Translations under genes and position numbers: made by a program
In this document: positions 1 to 11,799 of the stretch, one piece after another
Numbering within the stretch: the stretch's first letter is position 1
How the letters are laid out: each line of letters starts with the position of its first letter
NCBI GenBank assembly: GCA_947623455.1
Contig: OX392534.1
Span: 6,644,001-6,708,000 of the forward strand
Origin: Mimachlamys varia
Taxonomy: Eukaryota; Mollusca; Bivalvia; Pectinida; Pectinidae
Direction: 5' to 3'
Length of the DNA: 64,000 nt
Notes under the pieces: generated by a model
What the model was told of the DNA's origin: nothing
The model's database searches: none
What the model saw: the letters and a program-made list of their open reading frames with translations, nothing else

Positions 1-956
1 ATGTTTTCTCTTTCTGAAGGATGATGTTGGAAGGATTATTTAGTAAAATTGTGGATGAAATTATTGTTTCCATTTACCCTCAATTGAGTTCACAACGATC
101 ATACTGTAAACACAATAACAGTAAATGTGCTGAAATTTGATGGTGCCATAGTAAGAACGTTTTTAGTACAATGAAATTTAGATATCTGATGATTTTTAGC
201 ACACCATCATTAGATGGTGGACTTTTCACATCATCCTGGTCCGCCCTTCATCTGTCCTTAAACAATTCTTGTTATTGATATTTCTTGTGCATTAAATGTG
301 CCCTTTTGATTGTGGGACTGATCAGAAAATCAAAATTGCTGAAAGGTGGCTATCTTTGATATTGACAATGAAAGTTTGCTATCGCTATTTCTTGAGAAGT
401 ACTTTATGGATCTTTCTCAAAGTTCATATGTTGGTTCCCCTTCATGCCTTGTTGTGCCCTTTTGATTTTGGGACTGACTAGAAAAACAAAATGGCTGACA
501 AACCGCCATCTTGAATTTTGACAATGAAAGATTATTTCAAATTTCATATAACTAAAATTAAATACATCTCAGTGAAAAGAAGGGAAAAGATCCAACTTTG
601 AAAGAACTGTTCAGTTGGATGTTGCTGAACTGTATTATAGTAACTGTTGTCTTTCTATTTATAGGTGCAAAACATGACGGCTAATAAAGAATTCAAAAAC
701 AAATAGCTAGATGTACTATTAGAAAGGATGTTAGCCAACGCTAAAATCTTTTGACAGTCCTAATAGAATGTACAGTATTCAGAGAAAAAAACCTTATTTG
801 GCTGTGAATTGTAATTATAGCAAAAATGTGTAAAGAAAAAGTTGTTCTTAATTTGACAACTTATTTGAATTTTGTGGAGTTGACAATGTATTACTGTTTT
901 AAAGTTCTTGACCTTATAAATGTATACATGATCATCACTTATATTTATATTTACAG
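1..956 (+). other. RAD54L2 intron (5' part cut off) with a diverged repeat
   Basis: No exon is visible before the acceptor TTATATTTACAG ending at 956. Positions about 230-560 carry a diverged repeat (ACAATTCTTGTTATTG, TTTCTTGAGAAGTACTTTATGG, a GTGCCCTTTTGATTTTGGG stretch seen twice) that recurs at 17,630-18,060 and, reversed, at 20,920-21,090. The open frames at 296-481 and 826-956 are incidental; only 957 onward is coding. Confidence 0.7.
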
Positions 957-3900
957 TCAAAGTTTATTCACTTTAAACCTCATAGAAGAATTCCTGTCCA
1001 AAAACAAAGTTCCAAGACACGATGTGGATGGTAACTGGGCCAAGAACAAGTCTTACTACAGTAAGAGCGAAACCAGTCTTATTTTTCATATTTAGTTTGT
1101 TGATAAGAAAACTAATAATTCATCAAGAGGTGTTTTCATGATGGAAGAGTTTGCTGTTTCATGATTGTACTCAAACAAACTATAAACAGTCCTAATTTTG
1201 TCTGATTTTTGTCTGGTTATTGATACCAGCATACTGTGTGTATTTTGTTTTACTGTACTATTATATTATGTGTGGACTTTTTAGGTCATCTGACCCGAAG
1301 GGTCAGGATGACCTATAGTCATCATGCTTCGTCCGTCGTCGTGCGCCGTGCGCCGTCCGTAAACTTTTCCATTTAAACATCTTCTTCTCATAAACCAAAA
1401 GGCCCATAGACCCAATATTGGGCTTGTGCCATGCTGGGATGAAGGGGTACCAAGTTTGTTCAAACAAATGACCTTGACCTTCATTCAAGGTCACAGGGGC
1501 CAAAAACGTCAAAATCTTTAAACAACTTCTTCTGAATAACCAAAAGGCCCAGAGACCTAATATTGGGCCTGTGGCATGCTGGGATAAAGGGCTACCAAGT
1601 TTGTTCAAACAAATGACCTTGACCTTCATTCAAGGTCACAGGGGCCAAAAGGGTCAAAATCTTTGAACGACTTCTTCTGAATAACCAAAAGGCCCAGAGA
1701 CCTGAAATTGGGCCTGTGTTATACTGGGATAAAGGGCTACCAAGTTTGTTCAAACAAATGACCTTGACCTTCATTCAAGGTCACAGGGGCCGAAAAGGTC
1801 AAAATCTTTTTAAACAGCTTCTTCTGAATAACCAAAAGGCCCAGAGACCTGATATTGGTCCTGTGTTATGCTGAGATAAAGGGCTACCAAGTTTGTTCAA
1901 ACAAATGACCTTGACCTTCATTCAAGGTCACAGGGGCCAAAAAGGTCAAAATCTTTTTAAACAACTTCTTCTGAATAACCAAAAGGCCCAGAGACCTGAT
2001 ATTGGTCCTGTGGCATGCTGGGATAAAGGGCTACCAAGTTTGTTCAAACAAATGACCTTGACCTTCATTCAAGGTCACAGGGGCCAAAAAGGTCAAAATC
2101 TTTGAACGACTTCTTCTGAATAACCAAAAGGCCCAGAGACCTGAAATTGGGCCTGTGTTATGCTGGGATAAAGGGGTACCAAGTTTGTTCAAACAAATGA
2201 CCTTGACCTTCATTCAAGGTCACAGGGGCCAAAAAGGTCAAAATCTTTTTAAACAACTTCTTCTGAATAACCAAAAGGCCCAGAGACCTGATATTGGTCC
2301 TGTGTTATGCTGAGATAAAGGGCTACCAAGTTTGTTCAAAGAAATGACCTTGACCTTCATTCAAGGTCACAGGGGACAAAACGGTGATAATTTTTAAACG
2401 ACTTCTTCTGAATAACCAAAAGGCCCAGAGACCTAATATTGGGCCTGTGGCATGCTGGGATAAAGGGCTACCAAGTTTGTTCAAAGAAATGACCTTTACT
2501 TTCATTCAAGGTCACAGGGGCCAAAACGGTCATAATCTTTAAACAACGTCTTCTGAATAACCAAAAGGCCCAGAGACCTGATATTGGGCCTGTGGCATGC
2601 TGGGATAAAGGGCTACCAAGTTTGTTCAAAGAAATGACCTTGACTTTCATTCCAGGTCACTGGGGCCAAAACGGTCATAATCTTTAAACATTTTCTTCTG
2701 AATAACCAAAAGGCACAGAGATCTAATATTGGGCCTGTGGCATGCTGGGATGAAGGGGTACCAAGTTTGTTCAAAGAAATGACCTTGACTTTCATTCAAG
2801 GTCACTGGGGCCAAAACGGTCATAATCTTTAAACATTTTCTTCTGAATAACCAAAAGGCCCAGATACCTAATATTGGGCCTGTGGCATGCTGGGATAAAG
2901 GGCTACCAAGTTTGTTCAAAGAAATGACCTTGACTTTCATTCAAGGTCACAGGGGCCAAAACGGTCATAATCTTTAAAAGACTTCTTCTGAATAACCAAA
3001 AGGCCCAGAGACCTGATATTGGGCCTGTGGTATGCTGGGATAAAGGGCTACCAAGTTTGTTCAAAGAAATGATCTTGACTTTCATTCAAGGTCACTGGGA
3101 CCAAAACGGTCATAATCTTTAAACAACTTCTACTGAATAACCAAAAGGCCCAGAGATCTAATATTGGGCCTGTGGCATGCTGGGATAAAGGGCTACCAAG
3201 TTTGTTCAAAGAAATGACCTTGACTTTCATTCAAGGTCACTGGGGCCAAAACGAAACTGTTGTTATTTTTCGTGTAGTCAAAAATCCAAGATGGCCTCCA
3301 CAGCGGCCGTTTTGAAAACACATTCTAAACTTCTCAAGTTCTACCAGTGGAATTGAGCTGAAACTTGCCAGAAATGATATCCTGAGATGGTCCCAACAAA
3401 GTGTTGTTATTTTTCAAGCCCATCAGAAATCCAAGAAGGCCACTATCTTGAACTTGGCAATCTATACAGGCATATTATAACTTGATTTAATGACTACACG
3501 TATTTTCATAGTGATTTTACAATTGGTAGTCAGATGACCGTTAAGGCCCGTTGGGCCTCTTGTTTATTATTGACAAAGCGTGAAAGGAGATGATGTTTAA
3601 TTCACAAAGCGAGAATGGCAAGACATATAATTATGCAAAATTCTTCAATGAATTTTTTTTATCAATTGCATTTTAAATAAGGAAGTAAAAATATAGCAGA
3701 ACTGAAGATTTTATTAATTTGTGAATTGTTAACTCTGTGATTATGCTGAAAAAATTAGGGCTGTGGATTTTAATTGTAAAAAAAACAATGACAGGTGCAT
3801 AATTCTTTTTGCATTGTTCCAGATTTCATTACATAATTATACTGGTATTTACAGTTCTCATGTAAAATACGAGTGGCTGACACAGCTGATACTAACGTTA

Positions 3901-6900
3901 ATTGTTCTTGAATGATTATAGGACTTGATGGCAGCACTGGTGCAACAGAAAGAGAGAGAATGATCAATGCATTCAATAAACCCGACGGTAACGCCTGGCT
4001 GTTTCTTCTGTCTACGAGGTGGGTTCGAATCATTAACCGTACCATACATTTATCATAGGGATGCTTCTAATGACTTCCTGTGTATTTATTGATCCTATAG
4101 AGCTAGATTCTCAGTTGGCAGGTGTTTTCTTTATATAACTTTTAGTTGATAATTTCAAAATGTACAAAGATGCAAGGTTCATAAAATACCTTTTACAATT
4201 TGACAATTAATTAATGATTGTTAGATTATGTATCATAAAAAAACAATCATGATTTCGGATACCTTTCCCTTCCATAACTCCCATATTCTAAATGGATAAC
4301 CACAGATTGTTCCTTCAGGAAAACACATTTTTTGAAACAATTAAAATGAATCATGATGTCTATTTAAGATGTCATCTTTAAAGTAGTTATACCTCTGATA
4401 GATATCCAATTAATATCTAAATAAGTCATATTGGGAGTACTAGTATTATCCATGAGAGGTTTATCTAACGAGTCATCAGTTAGAAAACAATGATTTTTGG
4501 GGAGAGAGAGAAGGAAAACACGCAGAATAATAGTTTTGATCAGCTGTGCTGTACACTGTAATAACCATTTTACTTTATGACCATATCCTCTGTCTATAAC
4601 TTTTGTCTCCTTTTGGCAGGGCTGGATCGTTGGGGGTGAATTTGGTAGGGGCTAACCGTGTGGTGGTGATGGATGCCTCCTGGAATCCGTGCCATGACTG
4701 CCAGGCAGTCTGTCGTGTGTACAGGTTTGGTCAGACCAGACGCTGTTTCATCTACCGATTTGTCACTGACAATACAATGGAGAAGAAGATCTACGACCGT
4801 CAGATCAACAAACAGGGCATGTCTGGTAAGACCAATAATTATATCAAGCTTACCCGGTATTTGAGGCAAATTATATAGGTGCATGTTGACTACCTTTGCA
4901 CTGGTGAAACATGAAAAAAAATTCCCCAATTTGTAAACTTTTGTTCTAGTAAAATATGAGTATTTGTTTCCCCAAGGTAAACCTTTGTCCTAGTGAGACA
5001 TAAAAATCCCCCACCCCCTCAAAGTAAACCTTTGTACTAGTAAGGCATAAATGTTTGTTTCAATGTTAAACCTTTGTCAGTTCTGATTGATAGAATGTTC
5101 TCATTACAGATCGTGTTGTGGATGAATTGAACCCTCAAAACCATTTCTCCAGGCGTCATGTAGACAATCTCCTCCACTACGAGGTGAGAATTTTGTTTAC
5201 AAATTATGAATAGTATATCATTGTCAAATGAAAGCAAAATGTTTATTTCTCGAGTATTTACATTACAACTTATTTATTTTATATTCAGTTTCGTTGAACT
5301 GTTTTGAAGGAAGTTAAAGATCTAAATGTCATACTGACCTGTATATGGAGTCTAAACTGAGATTCTAGAAATATTTAGGCGAGAAAAATAACTAATGTTT
5401 GCTATATACTGGGTCGTTTTAATGTGAAGCTCTTTTGATTCATATTGATTTTTTTAATGATTTCCTTTCCTTTTTCAGGACATGGAGTTCCCACAAGTAG
5501 ATAATAGTGACTGTGAAGAAAAATATAATGATCCTACCTTAGTCAAGATTTTGCAGAAAAATAGCCATTGGATTACAAAGGTAAAAAGTGATATGATAAA
5601 GTATCATGTAATATCACATTGACTTTAAATATTATTAGTTTTAAGTTAATTATATTGAAAAAAAAGCTTGTTTGCTCAATTTGTTAACTTAATGGGAAAA
5701 ACTCAATATCAGTTAATTTAAAATTAGAAACACTGTGATTTAATTTCTTTGTAACATATGAAGTTAGGTTGACAAAAAGTTTAAGGTCTAATAGATTGTG
5801 TTTTTCTGTCTGAATCTTTGCCTTGTTTGTCTGTATTATTCTTTATGAGCCTAAGGTCAAACTTTGGGTTCAGCTCCATTTTCATGTTATTTTTGCAAAC
5901 ATTTTCTAGTTTTAGGTCAATATTATATTTACTGATAACCTTATAACTGCAGTTGCCGTTCAGCCACGAGTCTTTGCTGATAGACAAGAAGGAGTTGCGT
6001 CTATCAAAGAAAGAGAAGAGAATAGCCAAGCAAAATTATGTGAATCAAAAACGTCAAAATATCAGCTACTCACGTCCATCTTACACAGCTTTCTATCCTA
6101 AAGGACCAGGGGGCGGGCCACAGCAAGGTCCAGCAATCACAAGGTAAATTATTGTAGGGCAGGCCCTGCTTTTACCAGGTAAATTACTGTACAATTTCAA
6201 GTGGGGGGAAACGTGCCACAGCAAGGCCTAGCTATCCCCAGGAAAATTTTTGTACAGCTTTCTATCTTGAATGCACAGGGGGCGGGTCACACCAGGGTCA
6301 AGCAATAACAAGGCAAATGATCATGCAGCTTAAAGGTTGGGGCTAGGGGGCACAGCAAGGCGCAGATATCACCAGGTAGATATGTCCACACCAATGGCTA
6401 ATCACCATATAGCTGTGATCAATTTGATGTTAGGTTTTATTTGTACATACTTTGTATTGTAACACAGTTTTGTGATATCTTTTGAATTTTAGGGTGTATC
6501 CCAACCGGCCAATAGCCAGTGTCAAACCCATCATTACCACCCCGGTACCGATGAGGCCTAAAGGTCTTGGCCAGGAGAGAGTCAACAAAGCGGGTGTATC
6601 TGTCCACAAAGTCATCACCACCACAGGTAGTACCCCAGATCACTCAGCTGTGAAGAGTCACCAGTTCTTGTTAGAGATCGCATCAAATTTTGATCAGGAA
6701 TTACAGGTTGCACTGTCCAAAATCAAAGGATTTCAAAAATGAATATTTACCGTATACACTGACATTCACTCGATAACCATTGTTCCACAGACTATCATTA
6801 TCACCTCATAACTGTACTGAAGCATGTGCCAAATTTCTATGACTTCGACAACAATACATGTGGGCGGAGCTATGCAAATCCTTCAGTTTGAAACACAATT

Positions 6901-9900
6901 GTGTGACGTCACCAACAATAAACTTGGTCGGAACTAGTAAGGATTTATGCAAATTTCATGCCTTCACATTTATTGAACCATTCTCATGTTTATTAGTTTT
7001 TAAATAAAATCTGTGTCCGAAGATGGGACTATAATGAACAAAATAGTTACGAACATTTCACAGAAAGATACTGTAAATATAATGATAAACTTTCTATTTT
7101 GTTTAGGTTATCGGGGGATAACTACAATGGAAAATGGGTAAATTATACATTTGCTGGTTATTGAATTTATCCGTGTTTCATTGTTGTTATCCCCCGATAA
7201 CCTAAACAAAATAGAAAGTTAATCCTTAATCAACATTATGAAATACCGGTTTTTCTCAGAAACATACACAGTGTATGGCTACTGAAGAATTAGTTTTCAC
7301 AGATTGCTAAAAGCATGAAGTTTAGCATATTAACATTCATGGTTCTCACAGTCACTATATAACTGTAAATTTCAGTTAAGGTATCGCTTAACCCAGTACC
7401 TTTGTTCCAGCTGACAGTGTTAACAATCAAATCATGTGTTAGAAAATATAAAACCATGGAAGTGAACTTCTGTTAAAGATTTTAGAAATAAGATTATTTT
7501 TATGCCCCGCCACAAAGTGGTGTGGGGCATTAAGTAATACCCTTGTCCGTACATCCTTTCATCCGTACATACATCTGCTGTCCGTCCAGGTTGAGTTTCT
7601 GCGTTAGCGCCAGTTTTGGCCTACGTACCAGGTCTATGGTCATGAAACTTCATAGGCTAATACATCTCAACGAGTAGTGGTGGTTTCAGGCCTGGGTTTT
7701 TTTATGACCTTGACCTCCTGGACTTTGGTTTACTTTCTGCTTTTAGGTCAGTTTTGGCCCAAGTACCAGGCCTATATATTGTAATAAAAGTTGATAGGCT
7801 AATAAATCTGAACAAGTAGTGTTAGTTGCAGGTTTTTTTTTTATGACCTTGACCTCTGACAAACTTAGTTACTGACATAGCAGGAAGCGGGGCATCCATG
7901 TTTTACAAACATATTTATTGTCTGATGACTTGATCTTATTGATAGTTTTTAGCTCACCTACCCAAATGATGCTGCTAATACACATTAATGAAATTGTTTA
8001 ATACCAGAAAAATGATAATCAGAAATTTTTAAACAGGTGTTATCTCTCCTAACTTATATATCAAAATGAATTATCACCACTGTTTTGTGTCTTACTTTCT
8101 GGAATTTTCTCCTGTAGATATCATGTTACCTGGATCTAACACGAGTTCAGATGCAGTGGCTGGAGTGTCTGGAAACAAGATCACCGCCGGTCAGCAGATC
8201 TTCATTATAAAGACACCAAAGGGAGTCTACATCCGAACCAGCTCTGGGAAAATATTCTCAGTAAGGACCAAAATGCCAGAAATCAGCAATGCCACCAAAA
8301 TCATCGTTAGTACCTCCGCAGCTACTGCAGTTTCCTCAGCCATAACCACGACGATCATCTCACCAAATTCTGCAGGTAACTGAAGTTAAAATGATTGTCA
8401 GGTCCAGCTACAAAGGCAATATGTCTTCACCTGAATTTCACGTAAAATGTGGTAAAGAAGTAAATTTCGCTTGGGAAATTAATGTGACCTTTCATTTTAG
8501 TTATCTTTTTAAATGTTAATTTCATTATGATTCTTCACATGAATTTAGTGTGAATTTGTAAATTTAGTTGATTTTTACATGCTTAGTTTTTCTTTCTAAT
8601 TTCATTTGAAATTCACAAGAAAGAATTCATGTAAACGTTTTTCACTTGAAATTCATGTTATTAAGAAATATTGACTGCATAGATATGTTGATTTAAAGGA
8701 ACTTCTCTTGTTTGGCAGGAGTATTTTGGAAAAGTTTGTGTGAAGAGTTTTCTTTTGAAAAAAATAAATGCAAAGAATTTTTTTTTTTTAAATTGATTTA
8801 ATTGGAAATACAAGTATTTAATCATCAGATGCAAGACTCTTTACCATTAAATGTGTTTTTCTTGACTCCATTTTTTGATAGTCTCTGTATATTTGTCTCT
8901 GCTTCTATGACAGGCTCACGGCCATCCAACCGGGCGACCATCGTCACCCCCAGTCTTGTGTCCACCACGAGTACAGCTGGGAATGGTCAGTTGAGTGTAT
9001 TCAACCCCCCTACGCCATCTTCTGCACACGACACGCCCACAAACATCCTTGCTTCCATCTACTCTCAGTCACAACAAGTCAACTCTCTACTTAAACAGCA
9101 GACACTTGACACAGTGACCTCCAAACCAACAGCACTGACCAAAGAGGTGATGCCCACCATGTCTGATAATGGTCCAATGCCCACCAAAACGGACAAGACC
9201 TTCCTGTCTAATAAGCAGGATAATAATAGCTTCTTACCAACAACACAGGAGGAGGACTTTCTTACAACACATGATCACAAGGAGAGCTTTTTAACAAGTT
9301 CACAAGAAAAGAGTTTTTTGGCTAGTTCAAAGGAAAAGAGTTTCTTGTCAAATTCAAAGGAAAACAGTTTCTTATCATCTTCACATGACGAAGATGCTAA
9401 CTTCCTGCAGACACCTCATGAAATGGACATGAACTTTGTAGCTCCATCTAGGGGCAAAAGCTTTTTACCAACATCACAATTACAAGATGATGGCTTTTTG
9501 CCTTCGCAGGAAAAGGGGTTTCTGCCAACCTCACAAGAACAGAGCTATATGCCAGTCTCCCAGGACAAAGACTTTTTACCCACCTCCATGGAAAAGAGCT
9601 TTTTACCAACTGCACAGGACAAAAGCTTTTTACAATCATCACGGGAAAAGAGCTTTTTACTATCCTCAGAGGAAAACAGCTTTTTGCCTACCTCACAGAA
9701 AAAGGACTTTCTGCCAGTGTCACATGATAAGGGCTATTTACCACCAACAAAAAGCAAGTTTTTGCCACATGTGAAGGACAAGAGCTTCTTGCCAGATCTC
9801 TCTGACCCGTTTGGAGAAAATAGTGCTTCATCTTCTCCGGGTAGTATGTCCTCTGGAAATATGTCGTCTCCTGGGGTTATGAGTCCTGCCCAAGTACAAC

Positions 9901-10805
9901 CTATACAACCACAGGTGCAACATAATCGACCACATGTGCAACCAATTTTGCCACAGGTTCAATCAATCCAACCGCAGGTTCAACCGATTCAACCGCAGGT
10001 TCAACCAATTCAGCCCCAGGTACAACAGCAGAATCAGTCACAACAGCAGCATCAGCATCAGGGTGTGTCACAACAGAACCAGCAGGATCATGGTCAGCAT
10101 CTGACCGACATTAGTGGCGATACCAACAATAGAACAGTGTCACACAAACAGTCTAAGCTTGCAAAAATTGCGCCAAATCTGTCGGGCATGCCACAGCAGC
10201 AAACACGGGCCCCTCAAAACCCCATGTCAAACTTTTATTTACCGCCACAGATGCCCTACTCGCCCTATAACATGGGGCAGGGCAATATGTCGCAGGGGAT
10301 GGGGATGGGGATGAATCCCTACATGAACAACCAGATGCTCATGCCTCACAGTAATCCCATGTCTAATGACAGTGGCATGTCTTCTCAGTCTCAGCAACAA
10401 AATCAGCAATATTTCAACATGCCGTCTTCAAATTCTTCATCCGCATCAATGGGATCAGGTCAAAGTTCAGACATGTCTGGCATTGATAAATCAAACTTTG
10501 GCTCCAACATGCAACAACAGTCCTCCTCCATGATGTCATCCATGCCCTCCAACATGATGCAGGGCTTTCCATTCTCACCGTACCCATTCCCTATGCCATC
10601 ACCGTACCTCATGCAGAATGGCATGACTGGATCGTCCCCCTATATGCACATGCAGGGCCAGTACGACTATGGCCAGATGGGGGGAAACTACAACATGCCC
10701 AGTTATAACCCCAGTGGGAACATGAACGTGGCAGCTAACAATCAAACAGGTAGCTGGGACCATAGCTCGAACATTGACCAGAGTGGTAACACCCCTCAGT
10801 GTTGA
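957..10805 (+). CDS. RAD54L2: RAD54L2/ARIP4-like SNF2 helicase, 3' nine exons (partial)
   Basis: Exons, by splice consensus and phase: 957-1060, 3922-4018, 4620-4825, 5110-5183, 5479-5580, 5953-6143, 6493-6626, 8118-8375, 8914-10805. Together they give 1,018 residues; the ATPase half lies upstream of the window. Exon 1 reads [16 protein letters not shown], exon 2 [15 protein letters not shown], and exon 3 holds SNF2 motif V ([17 protein letters not shown]) and motif VI ([17 protein letters not shown]), then [15 protein letters not shown]. Downstream blocks ([51 protein letters not shown]) match the part of vertebrate RAD54L2 after the helicase domain, which separates it from ATRX and RAD54. 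The family is a nuclear DNA-dependent ATPase that remodels chromatin, cofactors steroid receptors (ARIP4) and acts on TOP2 adducts. The terminal exon is unusual: a long Ser/Gln/Met-rich tail with peptide repeats that I do not recall from vertebrate proteins. Family call is firm; the exact tail start depends on the 8914 acceptor. Confidence 0.93.
1283..3567 (+). mobile_element. Non-autonomous element with thirteen 145-bp tandem repeats
   Basis: Lies in a RAD54L2 intron. The left end carries a short palindrome (AGGTCATCTGACCCG ... GGGTCAGGATGACCT) and a GTCCGTCGTCGTGC microsatellite. The right end reads CAGATGACCGTTAAGG then CCGTTGGGCCTCTTGTTTATT-like sequence. Between them, CCAAGTTTGTTCAAA recurs 13 times (about 1450 to 3196) at roughly 145-bp spacing. 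Each unit also has AATAACCAAAAGGCCCAGAG and a TGACCTTGA/TCAAGGTCA pair. Repeats near the right end differ as a group (GAAATGACCTTGACTTTC, AACGGTCATAATC) from those near the left, a sign of stepwise local expansion. It resembles tandem-core non-autonomous elements of bivalves (pearl/Helitron-like); the class is inferred, since no transposase or clean terminal repeat is visible. Confidence 0.8.
7088..7220. repeat. Perfect 35-bp inverted repeat (hairpin or tiny MITE)
   Basis: Left arm 7088-7122 begins AACTTTCTATTTTG and ends GGGGGATAAC. Right arm 7186-7220 is its exact reverse complement. The spacer is 63 bp. It lies in the RAD54L2 intron between exons 7 and 8. The perfect arms imply recent origin, conversion or selection. 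No clear target-site duplication flanks it. Confidence 0.9.
7500..7915 (+). repeat. GGGGCAT-ended dispersed element
   Basis: Starts TTATGCCCCGCCACAAAG with an immediate inverted GTGGTGTGGGGCAT, continues through GTCCGTACATCC-type sequence and two diverged internal repeats (TTTTGGCC..AGTACCAGG; TTTTTATGACCTTGACCTC), and ends GGAAGCGGGGCATCCATG. The same GGGGCATA-type end appears in a fragment near 49,060-49,150. It is a non-coding repeat within a RAD54L2 intron; its class is not determined. Confidence 0.65.
9192..9800 (+). repeat. About 20 SFLPTSQEK-like peptide repeats in the RAD54L2 tail
   Basis: The reading frame of the terminal exon runs through repeated 9-11 residue units of the form (K/N/D)-S-F-L-x-T/S-S-x-(E/D)-[81 protein letters not shown] is the most constant pair. 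At least eight units carry SQ or TQ. Codons differ between units (TTTTTA, TTCTTG, TTTTTG, TTCCTG) while residues persist, which argues that the protein sequence is maintained rather than freshly copied at DNA level. Confidence 0.88.
9885..10100 (+). repeat. IQPQVQP and poly-Gln repeats in the RAD54L2 tail
   Basis: In frame after the FL repeats come about seven copies of (I/V)QPQVQP, then Gln/His-rich sequence ([13 protein letters not shown]). Further downstream the tail is Met/Gly/Asn/Ser/Pro-rich ([19 protein letters not shown]). This composition predicts disorder and low-complexity self-association; no fold is recognised. Confidence 0.85.
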
Positions 10806-10966
10806 GGGAGTCTCAAGGATTTCACAAAGTGGTAACACCCCTCAGTGTTGAGGGAGTCTCAAGGATTTCACAGAGTGGTAACACCCCTCAGTGTTGAGGG
10901 AGTCTCAAGGATTTCACAGAGTGGTAACACCCCTCAGTGTTGAGGGAGTCTCAAGGATTTCACATT
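10783..10966 (+). repeat. 46-bp tandem repeat spanning the RAD54L2 stop codon
   Basis: Four near-identical units begin at 10783, 10829, 10875 and 10921 with GTGGTAACACCCCTCAGTGT. The first unit encodes the last residues GNTPQC and the TGA at 10803-10805; the other three are in the 3' UTR. Because 46 is not a multiple of three, the extra units cannot extend the protein by simple repeat gain. Confidence 0.95.
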
Positions 10967-11444
10967 ACCTACGCCTGGATGTTCAAAGCATGATTTCACT
11001 GACAATAACTTAGATTGATCCGTTATTTGTACTATCAAATGAAAATGTATCTTCTCCTAACTGTAATTTTGATTTGTCAGTATCTGATACATTTAAGTTA
11101 GTGAGTATATTTGGTACCCAAGCTCCTACTTGCTAAGACTAAATTAAATCAGAATTGAGTGCTGGTCATTTTCTGTGGTGGTGAATTCAAACTGGAGTGC
11201 AGGGTTTATCTCAATACCAGAACACTTGAGACTTCTAATTCTTGAAACTTGAAGTTTAACAATCATGTCTCCGAGACCTCACAAATTTCTGTAAAGTTGG
11301 GCTACTCTTTAGTGAAATATTTGAGTTAATCAGTATCCTGCTTTGAACACCAAGGCACTGTGTTATGATAGTGCTGTAGATTTCAACCTCACACACTGTA
11401 TCAACTCCCGAGAAGTTACGCAGGAGTGAATAACTGCAGTATGT

Positions 11445-11690
11445 TAAATCAAATATTCTGAATGGATTGAAAACACATATTCTGAATTAATTGAAAAACT
11501 GATATTCCGAATGGATTGAAAACACAGATATTCTGAATGGAGCAAAAATAGATATTCTGAATGGATTGAAAACAGATATTCGGAATGGATCGAAAACATA
11601 TTCTGAATGGATCAAAATCAGCTATTCTGAATGGATCAAAAACGTATTTTCTGAATGGATCGAAAAGGGATATTCTGAATGGATCAATGT
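11445..11690 (+). repeat. Imperfect ~27-30-bp tandem repeat in the RAD54L2 3' UTR
   Basis: About nine units of GATATTCTGAATGGATTGAA-like sequence with small length changes. It falls between the stop codon and the first good poly(A) signal, so it is probably transcribed. The 64-residue open frame through it (SEWIK-type repeats) follows from the DNA repeat and is not taken as a gene. Confidence 0.85.
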
Positions 11691-11778
11691 TTTTCTCGCG
11701 AGTGATTTCATATCATCTTGTGTTAAATTTTACCGGAAAAGTGCAAATCATATGAACTAGTGTATGGTTGTATGCTGA

Positions 11779-11784
11779 ATAAAC
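11779..11784 (+). terminator. Candidate RAD54L2 poly(A) signal
   Basis: AATAAA about 0.97 kb after the stop codon. Further AATAAA-like hexamers occur near 12,450 and 15,705, so the real 3' end is uncertain. Confidence 0.4.
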
Positions 11785-11799
11785 TTATAGAGATACAGC

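Noticed and set aside
826..956. N-terminal extension of the first RAD54L2 exon frame (MCKEKVVLNLT...)
   Set aside because: It lies before a good acceptor at 956 and has no resemblance to the family; family similarity starts at [11 protein letters not shown].
1281..3230. A dozen 60-108 residue open frames on the - strand ([12 protein letters not shown]...)
   Set aside because: They repeat with the 145-bp DNA unit, which is not a multiple of three, so each ends at the next unit's frame change. Nothing but repeat is encoded.
8802..8913. Start of a separate 667-residue protein at 8802
   Set aside because: The acceptor CTTCTATGACAG at 8913 joins in phase to the 8118-8375 exon, making this the RAD54L2 terminal exon; the upstream part reads as intron.
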